From positions 1 through 19,966 of the forward strand of contig CAJOOD010000146.1 in the NCBI GenBank assembly GCA_905236085.1: a stretch of DNA of 19,966 nucleotides, read 5' to 3'. Below, one piece after another: positions 8,107 through 15,589 of the stretch. Every line of letters begins with the position of its first letter. Within the stretch, counting starts at the first letter, position 1. Position numbers and translations under genes: made by a program. The notes under the pieces were generated by a model. That model saw only the letters and a program-made list of their open reading frames with translations. It searched no databases and was not told where the DNA came from. Source of the stretch: an uncultured Bacilli bacterium (GTDB taxonomy: Bacteria; Bacillota_I; Bacilli_A; RFN20; CAG-826).

Positions 8107-9096
8107 TTATCCTTTAATACCGGCTCTTCCAACACCCTTCATAATGTATTTACGGAAGAATACAAATAAGAGGAATAATGGAACGGTAACAAGGATGGAC
8201 GCTGCCATTTGATAACCGTATTCAACGGTACCTAAGTCAGCATTTTGGAAGCTTGATTCTCTAAGACCATTAGAGATCAAACGATATTCAGGAATTTCAG
8301 TGACGAGGTTTGGCCATACGTATGAATTCCATGTTCCCATGAATTTAAGAATAGTAATGGAGATTAGTGTTGGTGCCGCTAAAGGAACCATTACTTTCCA
8401 TAAGAAGTCCCAATCTGATTTACCATCGACCTTCGCAGCCAGATAGAGTTCATTAGGGATTTGCTTGAAGTTTTGTCTTAATAAATAAATATGGAATACT
8501 GATACCCAGAATGGAACAATCATCGCCGCATAGGCTTCTGTGAGTGTTTGAGTATGAACTGAGTTAGTAATCCAGCCAAAACTTGCAACAGTAATATAGT
8601 TAGAAATAACCATCATTTCGCCAGGAATCATCATAGTGGCTAAGAAGACTAAGAATAATGCTTCTCGACCTTTAAAACTAAGTCTAGCAAAGGCAAAAGC
8701 GGCAAATACTGTGGTTATTAAAGTACCTAATGTAGAGAAAATAGCAACGATAATGGTATTTTTCATGTAGGTTAAGAAATTAAAATGTTGGAAAACATAA
8801 ACATAGTTTGACCACATGACAACTGATGGGAAGAATGTTTGTGTTTCTTGTGTGATTTCGTTATAAGTTTTTAATGAGGTAATAATCATCCAATAGAATG
8901 GGAAAATCACTAAGAAAGCCAAGGCAATGATGAAAATATAAGTAAGCGTGGTAAAGATGATATGGGATACTTTTTCCGCGACTTTGATTTGATCGACTGT
9001 TTTACCAGATTCTTTGATGGACAAAACTAGGTGGTTATTAACTTTGACACTTCTGAAGTCGATGTATTGTTGAGCTTGTAATACTTCTTCTGCCAT
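8107..9096 (-). CDS. ABC importer permease, MalG/UgpE type
   Basis: This is a 329-residue inner-membrane permease with six predicted membrane segments, the first at ~48-75. The coupling (EAA) loop at ~219-243 reads LAAKVDGKSDWDFLWKVMVP, matching the EAAxxDGAxxxxxFxxIxxP pattern that contacts the ATPase; Gly225 is present. The C-terminus GVGRAGIKG closely matches the usual KGLTAGAVKG-like end of MalG-type proteins. It follows the MalF-type gene by 8 nt with SD AGGAGGT. Together with that partner it forms the translocation pore. The N-terminal ~45 residues before the first membrane segment are longer than usual. Confidence 0.93.
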   Translation of the reverse strand: MAEEVLQAQQYIDFRSVKVNNHLVLSIKESGKTVDQIKVAEKVSHIIFTTLTYIFIIALAFLVIFPFYWMIITSLKTYNEITQETQTFFPSVVMWSNYVYVFQHFNFLTYMKNTIIVAIFSTLGTLITTVFAAFAFARLSFKGREALFLVFLATMMIPGEMMVISNYITVASFGWITNSVHTQTLTEAYAAMIVPFWVSVFHIYLLRQNFKQIPNELYLAAKVDGKSDWDFLWKVMVPLAAPTLISITILKFMGTWNSYVWPNLVTEIPEYRLISNGLRESSFQNADLGTVEYGYQMAASILVTVPLFLLFVFFRKYIMKGVGRAGIKG

Positions 9097-9104
9097 AAGA
9101 CCTC

Positions 9105-10223
9105 CTAATAATGCACTCTCTTATTAGACACCCAGAATTGAATGAAGGTGAATATCAAGATAACAACGAATAAGAATACTGCTGCGGCAGCCGCATATGA
9201 TGTTTGAGATGAAATATTATCGTAAACATAGAAGACGATAGTATACATATTCTTTTGTCCGGCAAGAGTTTCACCAGCTTTACCAAATAAGGCAACGATT
9301 GAGTTGTATTCCTTAAATGCCCCAATAAATGAGGTAATCATTAGATAAAATATCTGCGGTGATAATAATGGAACAGTAATCTTTAATAATACTTTCCATT
9401 TTGGCGCGGCATCAATCTGCGCGGCTTGATAATATTGCTTATCAACACCTTGTAAGCCGGATAGCAAGATTAAAATCTTAAACGGCATGGAATTCCAAAC
9501 AATAAATAGGCATAATGGCACCATCGCTATGCTTGTATCAACCTGGTACAGCCAATGGAAACCATCGAGATGGAATAACCAGTTAATAAGACCTTGATCA
9601 TCAAAAAGTACCGCAAAAACCATACCAATTGCTACGGCATTGGTAACATATGGTAAGAAGAATACGGTTTGTAAAGCCTTTTGGAAAGCTTTAATAGAAT
9701 TTAGTGCAACCGAGATGATAAGCGCTAAAACGAGCGATACTGGAACGGTTACAATTGTAATGATAAAGGTATTAGGAATAGCGTATTTGACAAAGAAGTC
9801 CATCCACGCTTCTCCATCCGCTGACCTATACGGAATGATATGAAGAATAACACCAAAGTTTTCTAAGGTAAAACCTTCATGTGTTCCGGCCGCATAATTG
9901 TAATTTTTAGTAAAGGCGATGAAGATGGTATTAATTAAAGGGTATAGCAAGAAGATAACCACTAAAACGATAACTGGGGCTAAATATAGCCAAGCTTTCC
10001 AGTTGTTTTTAGAGGCGACATCATCAATACCGGTCACTTTATAAGGTTTTTTAATCTTTTTGTTGCTGACTAAGCGGACGATGGATTTATCATCTTCGTA
10101 ATAGCCAGGTTCATAAATTGGAACGGTCTCGACTTCGACGAGAGGATTACGTTCCACCTTACTAGCGAGGTTAGCCTTATCGCGCTTTTTACGTTTTAAG
10201 AAACTTAAAAGTTCTGTGCCCAT
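9105..10223 (-). CDS. ABC importer permease, MalF/UgpA type
   Basis: This is a 372-residue permease. Residues 1-74 form a charged cytoplasmic extension rich in Lys/Arg and then Glu, unusual in length for UgpA-like proteins (~300 residues). Membrane segments follow at ~77-105, ~149-173, ~185-207, ~230-256, ~288-303 and ~342-366. The EAA loop at ~264-288 reads YQAAQIDAAPKWKVLLKITV, with Ala in place of the usual Gly of DGA. It is 9 nt downstream of the ATPase gene with a strong SD (AAGGAGGT). It pairs with the MalG-type protein encoded next. The N-terminal extension may interact with the large insertion in the ATPase; that is speculation. Confidence 0.93.
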   Translation of the reverse strand: MGTELLSFLKRKKRDKANLASKVERNPLVEVETVPIYEPGYYEDDKSIVRLVSNKKIKKPYKVTGIDDVASKNNWKAWLYLAPVIVLVVIFLLYPLINTIFIAFTKNYNYAAGTHEGFTLENFGVILHIIPYRSADGEAWMDFFVKYAIPNTFIITIVTVPVSLVLALIISVALNSIKAFQKALQTVFFLPYVTNAVAIGMVFAVLFDDQGLINWLFHLDGFHWLYQVDTSIAMVPLCLFIVWNSMPFKILILLSGLQGVDKQYYQAAQIDAAPKWKVLLKITVPLLSPQIFYLMITSFIGAFKEYNSIVALFGKAGETLAGQKNMYTIVFYVYDNISSQTSYAAAAAVFLFVVILIFTFIQFWVSNKRVHY

Positions 10224-10232
10224 GTTACCTCC

Positions 10233-12146
10233 TTATTTTTCTAAATAAATACGTTCTTCTGTTTCGGAATCGAATAAGAAAATCTTATGTGGTTTAATTT
10301 TAAAGGCCACTCCACCAGCACTGACTTGATCATCACTGGAGATGATAGCTTTAAATGTTGGCTTAGTGCAGTGTTCATTATTAGCGACAACAGAGATATC
10401 TCTACCCATGACTTGTATCATTTCACAATTCGCATGTAAAACGTTCTTATCTCCCTTATCAGCGAGGACAAAGCCTTCTGGTCTAATACCGATAAAGACA
10501 TCTTTATCACCAAGTGATTCTTTTAATTCTAAGACGCAGTCATCACCAATCATGACTTTAGTATCATTAACATGACCTTTAAAGACATTGATTGGAGGAG
10601 TGCCTAAGAATTGAGCGACGAATAAATTTGCTGGGCTATTATAAACTTCTTGAGGTTTACCCATTTGTTGCATTTCGCCTAATTTCATGACGACGATTTC
10701 ATCAGAAATGGACATCGCTTCTTCTTGGTCATGGGTGACAAAGACAGAAGTAATACCGGTTTCTTGTTGAATACGTCTAATTTCTTCTCTTGTTTGCAAT
10801 CTTAAACGAGCATCTAAGTTAGATAATGGTTCATCTAATAACAAAACTCTTGGATGCTTAACTAAAGCTCTAGCAATAGCGACTCTTTGTTGTTGACCAC
10901 CAGATAATTGCGATGGTTTTCTTTGCAAATATTCATCAACTTGCACTAATTTCGCGGTTTCGTAGATGATATCTCTTCTTTCTTCTTTGGTTAATTTACG
11001 GTGAGCCACCGCTTGTGAGACATCTTTTTCAATATCCACTAAGGCTAAGTCATCAGCGAGTTGCGCCAAGACTTCTTCTGCGGCTTCTTCAGAAGCTCTT
11101 AATAAACGGAAATAAATCTTAGTGTTATTTTTATCAAAATAGACTTTATAATCTGAGAAAGCCATCTTCTTAGCTTTTAAGAATTTCTTAACGTGTTCTG
11201 TTAAGGTCTTAGTGATGACATTCATAATGGAATAATTGAATGATTCAAATGGATAAGAGGCTTTAAGAGATTCTAGACATGCATCTAAATTATTATGCAA
11301 AACCCCAGTAACTCTAGCCATAATTTCATAACCATGTTGAGTTTTAGCAATAGCCACTTCTTGTGGTTTTCCATGATTATGAGTAGCCGCTTTAAAGTTA
11401 TTGATGGTTTCATCAATCATCGTGGTTTTAAATTCTTTACCTAATCTAGCTTTGATTGATACATCAACGATTTCATCATCCGCAATCTTAGATATTGTGG
11501 CTCTAAAGACAGTATCAAATAAGGCATCAGAAGCTTGTTCTTCGACTTCATTGACTAATTTAACATCAACAATCTTAACGATGTTTTCTTTAAACATATC
11601 TTTAGAGGCAGGTGAAATCTTGGTTAATTGGACATTAATTTTTAATAATCCGTTTTCTTCCACCGTCCTAAAGGCAAATTGTTTTTTATTAAAACCACAT
11701 TTTGAGCCTAATGAGACAAGGGATTTAGAAATACCAGCAACGACATCATTTTTCTTTAAAGTATATTCATATTCTAAAGAATAATTAAAGAAGGTTATTA
11801 ATGGTACTTCTACTTGTAAGTTAGTTAAAGGGAATTCAATATTTTTATAAATAGTCATATGAGGATACAAGGCATAGTTTTGGAAGACTAAACCAATACC
11901 TCTTTTTTCTGGAGATAAATTAGTAACTTCTTGATCGCCAAACCACACTTCACCTGAAGTTGGGATTTGTAAACCTGAAATCATGTATAAGGTGGTAGAT
12001 TTACCACATCCAGAAGGTCCTAATAAACCGACTAATTGTCCATCTGGGACAACAAAATCTAAGTCCTTAACCGCGATAGTATCACGAATATGTCTCTTAC
12101 CATCGCCTGGGAAGATTTTAGTTAAATCTTTAATTCTAATTTCCAT
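10233..12146 (-). CDS. ABC importer ATPase, UgpC/MsmK type, with ~275-residue internal insertion
   Basis: This is a 637-residue nucleotide-binding subunit; MalK/UgpC/MsmK proteins are usually ~360-380. All ATPase motifs are intact: Walker A GPSGCGKST (43-51), Q-loop Gln89 in FQNYALYPHMT, signature LSGGQ (414-418), Walker B VLLLDEP (434-440), D-loop SNLD (442-445) and H-loop His472. A C-terminal TOBE/regulatory domain spans ~520-637 (FIGIRPEGF). The extra length lies between KNIEFPL (~101-107) and the helix KLTKEERRDIIYETAKLV (~384), where normal members need only about 12 residues. It should energise import through the two permeases. The SD AAAGGAGA precedes the ATG; the gene starts 18 nt after the BspA-like gene and ends 9 nt before malF. 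From memory, mycoplasma UgpC homologues next to nuclease genes are also long (~585 residues). Substrate is not determined by this subunit. Confidence 0.95.
   Translation of the reverse strand: MEIRIKDLTKIFPGDGKRHIRDTIAVKDLDFVVPDGQLVGLLGPSGCGKSTTLYMISGLQIPTSGEVWFGDQEVTNLSPEKRGIGLVFQNYALYPHMTIYKNIEFPLTNLQVEVPLITFFNYSLEYEYTLKKNDVVAGISKSLVSLGSKCGFNKKQFAFRTVEENGLLKINVQLTKISPASKDMFKENIVKIVDVKLVNEVEEQASDALFDTVFRATISKIADDEIVDVSIKARLGKEFKTTMIDETINNFKAATHNHGKPQEVAIAKTQHGYEIMARVTGVLHNNLDACLESLKASYPFESFNYSIMNVITKTLTEHVKKFLKAKKMAFSDYKVYFDKNNTKIYFRLLRASEEAAEEVLAQLADDLALVDIEKDVSQAVAHRKLTKEERRDIIYETAKLVQVDEYLQRKPSQLSGGQQQRVAIARALVKHPRVLLLDEPLSNLDARLRLQTREEIRRIQQETGITSVFVTHDQEEAMSISDEIVVMKLGEMQQMGKPQEVYNSPANLFVAQFLGTPPINVFKGHVNDTKVMIGDDCVLELKESLGDKDVFIGIRPEGFVLADKGDKNVLHANCEMIQVMGRDISVVANNEHCTKPTFKAIISSDDQVSAGGVAFKIKPHKIFLFDSETEERIYLEK
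10998..11825 (-). other. Insertion domain inside the ABC ATPase gene
   Basis: Codons ~108-383 of the ATPase form an in-frame insertion between the Q-loop region and the ABC signature. I recognise no known domain in it. It is rich in Lys/Glu with alternating β-like (ENIVKIVDVKLVNEV, DTVFRATISKI) and helical stretches (~245-255, ~283-296, ~311-328, ~351-369). Two similar-sounding halves (FNYSLEYEYTLKKN at ~120 and FNYSIMNVITKTLTEHVKK at ~303) hint at an internal repeat. Base composition and codon use look like the flanks, arguing against a recent foreign insertion. Confidence 0.8.
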
Positions 12147-12164
12147 AGTTTTCTCCTTTAACTA

Positions 12165-14309
12165 TTAGTTAGTTCCATCTTCATCAACATCTTCATTGAG
12201 GTGGAGACGGATTACTTTTCTTCTTTCATTTTCCGCTTTAACAAATTTGACTACTTGGACGATGAAATATCCAGTAATAATGAGTCCAAAAATGGTAAAG
12301 CCAATTAATAATGGATCAACAGGGTTAAAGACGACAATGGTGTTCCTAAATCCTGTCGTTCTCATGACGATAAAGATAATCGCGTATAAAACCTCTCCTA
12401 ATCCAAGACCACCTAAAATGGCTTGTTTTAAGAATTTCTTTGGTTTAATACGTCTAAATTCATCATTTTTGAATTTTTCTTTTAAAATTCTAAATACTAA
12501 ATAGGCAGCAGCGGCATAAACAACAATATAGCCACCTAAGAAGATGAATATAAAGGCGTTCCAATTGAACACATTAGCGCCGTTTTCTGCGGAGAACACT
12601 TCGACATAACCGAATTTATAAGATACTGCGGTTTTAGCAATCTTAGATCCCGCACCTGAATCAGATGTACCAAATAAATCCATATATAAAGTGAGATTAG
12701 TAATTTCAAAATAGACTACCTTTTCTGCGGAGAAGTCACTTGCGACATCGCTATTCTTTAATAAGATAGAAACACTATTACCTCTATCTTGAGATAATAA
12801 TTGATAAGAAATGGATGTAGAAATTGGTATAGTTACTTCTTCTAAGCCATTATCGCCTTGATAGATAAAGTGATATGAGGCGGAATATAAATTATATAAG
12901 AGGTAGCGAATATAAGTCTTACCAGATTTAATATTGTTAATATGTGTTTCATATTCATTAGACATAATGTCTAAATATAATGAGTGTGGTTCTGGATATT
13001 TTTCTGAAACTATCGATAAATTCTTATCCATGGTCATAGAGAATAAGGAATAGCCCATGAATGTCGAATTAAAACTTGCATGATAGGATATAATACCGGA
13101 AATATCTTGTTTAGTGGAATAAGAAATAGATGGTCTAATATATAATGGATCATCAATAAAAATGCCATATATGCTTCTAGAAGTATCTACTTTATAAATA
13201 TTATGGAAGACAACAGATGTATCATCGACATATTGATTTTCTTCTAATTTGACATCAAAATCACGACCATATGAAGATCTAGCTAAACTACCAACACCAT
13301 CGTATGGTGTATTAGTGCTTAAAATATCTAATTCTTCATAACGAGTTTCCACTGTTTCATGACCATTATCATCAACGGTGATAATATCATATTGAATAGT
13401 TAAAGGCTTGTTATATTTTTCTTCAGGATATACTTCATTCGCGCGATATCCTAAGATAAAGTCTTCTTGTTCACCGATAGATTCGGTGCCACCGACACCG
13501 ACATCTCTAGATGAATCTTTAAATTCTTTATAATCTTCATCGCCCGTGCAATAGATTTGTGAAGCTGGGCAATCAGTCCAATCTTCCGCGAATACTTCGC
13601 TTAATTCTTCGCCTTCATAATAAAAATTGACACTTTCAGGAACATCTTGGAATGCTCCAGAAGCGACAGATTTAATCGTGGATGGAATATGAATTTCAGT
13701 AATTTTTTCTACACCGTTAAATTCCCAAACATTACCATAATTAGAGGCAAATTGGCTTCCGGTCGCGCTGACGCAGCCTTCAGAAATCGCGGTAATTCTC
13801 ATAGCGAATTGTCCAGATCTAGTCATAGTTTCTGGAACATAGATTTCTTTATTTGATGAACCACTTGTGCTACCGAGAATATAAACTAAGGTAGCATTAT
13901 AAATGGGCAAGGTCTTATCATCTATTTCAATTAATTCTGTGGTAGATGTAATAATTGGATTGCCTTGATCATCTAAGACATAATTATCATCATCTGGTTG
14001 AACGATAAAATTACGCTTCGCAGTGAGATATCCTGTCGTGGATTTAGATCTAAATGTAAAGGATAGCAATTGTGATGTTGGTGTGGTATTACTTTGGGCA
14101 ATACTACAACCTAATTCATTCGTAGGGGCGACTTCTTCGCCTTCAAAATCATTAATATTGACATGTCTAGCTTCTTTATGGGTTAATTGAGCTCCATTAG
14201 AAACCCCATTCGCCCCATTAGCGAAACTATTATGTGCAAGAAAAGCGCTGCCTAAAGATAATACACCTATGGTCAACGCATTAATCAGAAGTTTCTTACA
14301 ATTATTCAT
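12165..14309 (-). CDS. BspA-like surface protein with three C-terminal membrane segments
   Basis: This 714-residue protein has an N-terminal signal segment (~6-30, ending NSFA-NG) and no lipobox Cys. Residues ~170-250 contain a short BspA-type leucine-rich (LRR_5-like) stretch, e.g. VEKITEIHIPSTIKSVASGAF, which matches the 'L..I.IP.SV..IG..AF' pattern. A long β-rich ectodomain of no recognised family follows. The C-terminus holds three hydrophobic segments (~584-607, ~631-649, ~666-689) and a charged cytoplasmic tail ending DVDEDGTN. It is the first gene of the transporter operon, with SD AAAGGCGG and a strong promoter upstream, and it ends 18 nt before the ATPase start. It could be an accessory surface receptor or scaffold for the importer; no function is established. 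The topology is unlike standard BspA proteins, which usually end in wall or lipid anchors. Confidence 0.75.
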   Translation of the reverse strand: MNNCKKLLINALTIGVLSLGSAFLAHNSFANGANGVSNGAQLTHKEARHVNINDFEGEEVAPTNELGCSIAQSNTTPTSQLLSFTFRSKSTTGYLTAKRNFIVQPDDDNYVLDDQGNPIITSTTELIEIDDKTLPIYNATLVYILGSTSGSSNKEIYVPETMTRSGQFAMRITAISEGCVSATGSQFASNYGNVWEFNGVEKITEIHIPSTIKSVASGAFQDVPESVNFYYEGEELSEVFAEDWTDCPASQIYCTGDEDYKEFKDSSRDVGVGGTESIGEQEDFILGYRANEVYPEEKYNKPLTIQYDIITVDDNGHETVETRYEELDILSTNTPYDGVGSLARSSYGRDFDVKLEENQYVDDTSVVFHNIYKVDTSRSIYGIFIDDPLYIRPSISYSTKQDISGIISYHASFNSTFMGYSLFSMTMDKNLSIVSEKYPEPHSLYLDIMSNEYETHINNIKSGKTYIRYLLYNLYSASYHFIYQGDNGLEEVTIPISTSISYQLLSQDRGNSVSILLKNSDVASDFSAEKVVYFEITNLTLYMDLFGTSDSGAGSKIAKTAVSYKFGYVEVFSAENGANVFNWNAFIFIFLGGYIVVYAAAAYLVFRILKEKFKNDEFRRIKPKKFLKQAILGGLGLGEVLYAIIFIVMRTTGFRNTIVVFNPVDPLLIGFTIFGLIITGYFIVQVVKFVKAENERRKVIRLHLNEDVDEDGTN

Positions 14310-14339
14310 ATAAGACCGCCTTTAATTAAGTATATTAGT

Positions 14340-14368
14340 ATTTTAAGTGTAAGAACCCTTATTGTCAA
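14340..14368 (-). promoter_or_regulatory. Sigma-A-type promoter of the nine-gene operon
   Basis: On the minus strand a perfect -35 TTGACA (14363-14368), a 17-nt spacer and -10 TAAAAT (14340-14345, 5 of 6) lie about 30 nt before the start codon of the BspA-like gene. This is the best promoter in the window. The leader would be only ~20-25 nt, leaving no room for a riboswitch. Confidence 0.8.
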
Positions 14369-14381
14369 ACAAATATAAGGC

Positions 14382-14411
14382 AAAAAAATAGATTACTTTA
14401 TTAAAATAAAG
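14382..14411 (-). terminator. Weak AT-rich terminator candidate after the RDD genes
   Basis: On the minus strand CTTTATTTTAATAAAG (14396-14411) can form a 6-7-bp AT-only stem, and seven T's follow 7 nt later (14382-14388). The stem is weak and the T-run is displaced, so read-through from the upstream operon is possible. In the rest of the 224-nt gap (14310-14533) I see no other structure except the promoter. Confidence 0.3.
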
Positions 14412-14533
14412 ATTTGTAAACTTTTAGGGCGGATTGTCTAATTTAAAATACTTAAAAATAATGCTTGATTTGCTTAGAAAATTAGCAATTTTATCTATTT
14501 TAGAAGGAAATAATATTTGAAATTATAAAATAT

Positions 14534-15586
14534 TTATAAAGGTTTTTTCATTCTAAAGGAGGTAGCCTTCTTATGTGGTTCATCTTTTAATGTTGCATCG
14601 ACATAATCGAGATAAATTCTATTATTTGAAGTGTCTACTTCTTGTAAATTTAACATGTAATCAGGGAATCCTTGTCTATTTTTTGAGAAGGCCATCATCG
14701 ATGTAGAAATGATAAATGGGACACCAAAACTAAATAAAGATAAGACTAATTCACCAAAGAAAAATATCGCAAATCTCGCTAAAAACCTTGCAAAAGTCGG
14801 AGATAATACTCTTTTTCTATCAATTAAGCCGATATGATATAAGGCTTTGCCTAAAGTCATTCTTCCTCTTCTAAAAAATAATGGAGGCACAAAATAAGTT
14901 AAAAATGCAGCGAGGAAATAAGCCACAGGTAGTTCTAAATAGATGAGATAATTAGAATCAATTTTTAAAGCATTATAATAATCTTCCACATGAGTGGTAA
15001 AAAATGAGAAGCAGTATTTTTCAATCATCGGAGTGTAGATATATTGATAATAATATTGATGATTACTAGCCAAAGCAAAATCAGGATTAGGTATTATTTG
15101 ATCATTAGAGTCTACGATAAAATAATGAACGCCATTATATAAAGTATTTAATCTAAAATCATCATAATATTGGACCAGTTCGTTATAGGTATTTATATCA
15201 CACTTCTCGTTGATATATTTCATAAATGTATCAATGGCCTTAACACAATATCCGTTTTTACCATATGGTTCTTCTTGAACTTCGAACTCTCCGCCGAAGA
15301 CACCAATATTCTGATCACAGAAATAAATGATATCTTGCATATTGTTATTATATTTGACATATAAGCCGCTAGAAAGCTGCGAATCTAGGATAAAATTATA
15401 ATTTGCTTGATAATTTGGGGTACTTTGAACAATTCCACGAGTGGAAAAGAACATGGCAATAAGCATGATAAGAAAAATAAAAATGTCAACAAAATTAGCC
15501 AACACTCTATGCCAGAATTTTGGCTGCACATATTCGATATTAGTCACTATTTCTTGACGTTCTAGTTCTTCTTTGACTTCTTCCAT
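14534..15586 (-). CDS. RDD-family membrane protein with large ectodomain
   Basis: This 350-residue protein carries RDD-family hallmarks. FWHRVLANFVDIFIF holds Arg27 and Asp34 at the start of the first membrane segment (~24-48). RRGRMTLGKALYHIGLID (~239-256) corresponds to the family's 'T.GK...GL.V.D' stretch. RQGFPDYMLNLQEV (~304-317) gives the second conserved Asp309. Between membrane segment 1 and the next (~213-235) lies an extracytoplasmic region of ~165 residues, where typical RDD proteins have only a short loop. A third hydrophobic region spans ~270-300. The gene starts 3 nt after the paralogous RDD-like gene and lacks a clear SD, so it is probably translationally coupled. RDD proteins are proposed transporters or ion-handling proteins; the role here is unknown. 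Confidence 0.8.
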   Translation of the reverse strand: MEEVKEELERQEIVTNIEYVQPKFWHRVLANFVDIFIFLIMLIAMFFSTRGIVQSTPNYQANYNFILDSQLSSGLYVKYNNNMQDIIYFCDQNIGVFGGEFEVQEEPYGKNGYCVKAIDTFMKYINEKCDINTYNELVQYYDDFRLNTLYNGVHYFIVDSNDQIIPNPDFALASNHQYYYQYIYTPMIEKYCFSFFTTHVEDYYNALKIDSNYLIYLELPVAYFLAAFLTYFVPPLFFRRGRMTLGKALYHIGLIDRKRVLSPTFARFLARFAIFFFGELVLSLFSFGVPFIISTSMMAFSKNRQGFPDYMLNLQEVDTSNNRIYLDYVDATLKDEPHKKATSFRMKKPL

Positions 15587-15589
15587 AAT

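Noticed and set aside
11401..11784. Plus-strand open frame of 127 codons opposite the ATPase insertion
   Set aside because: It lies wholly antisense to a gene with continuous ABC ATPase motifs on both sides, has no visible ribosome binding site, and its low-complexity Ser/Thr-rich product looks like a shadow frame.
10233..12146. ATPase as two genes joined by misassembly or a mobile-element insertion
   Set aside because: The frame is continuous, no inverted repeats or target duplications flank the insertion, and codon and base use match the flanks.
14310..14533. Riboswitch or small RNA in the 224-nt gap
   Set aside because: No conserved GC-rich stems are visible, and the promoter position leaves only a ~20-25-nt leader.
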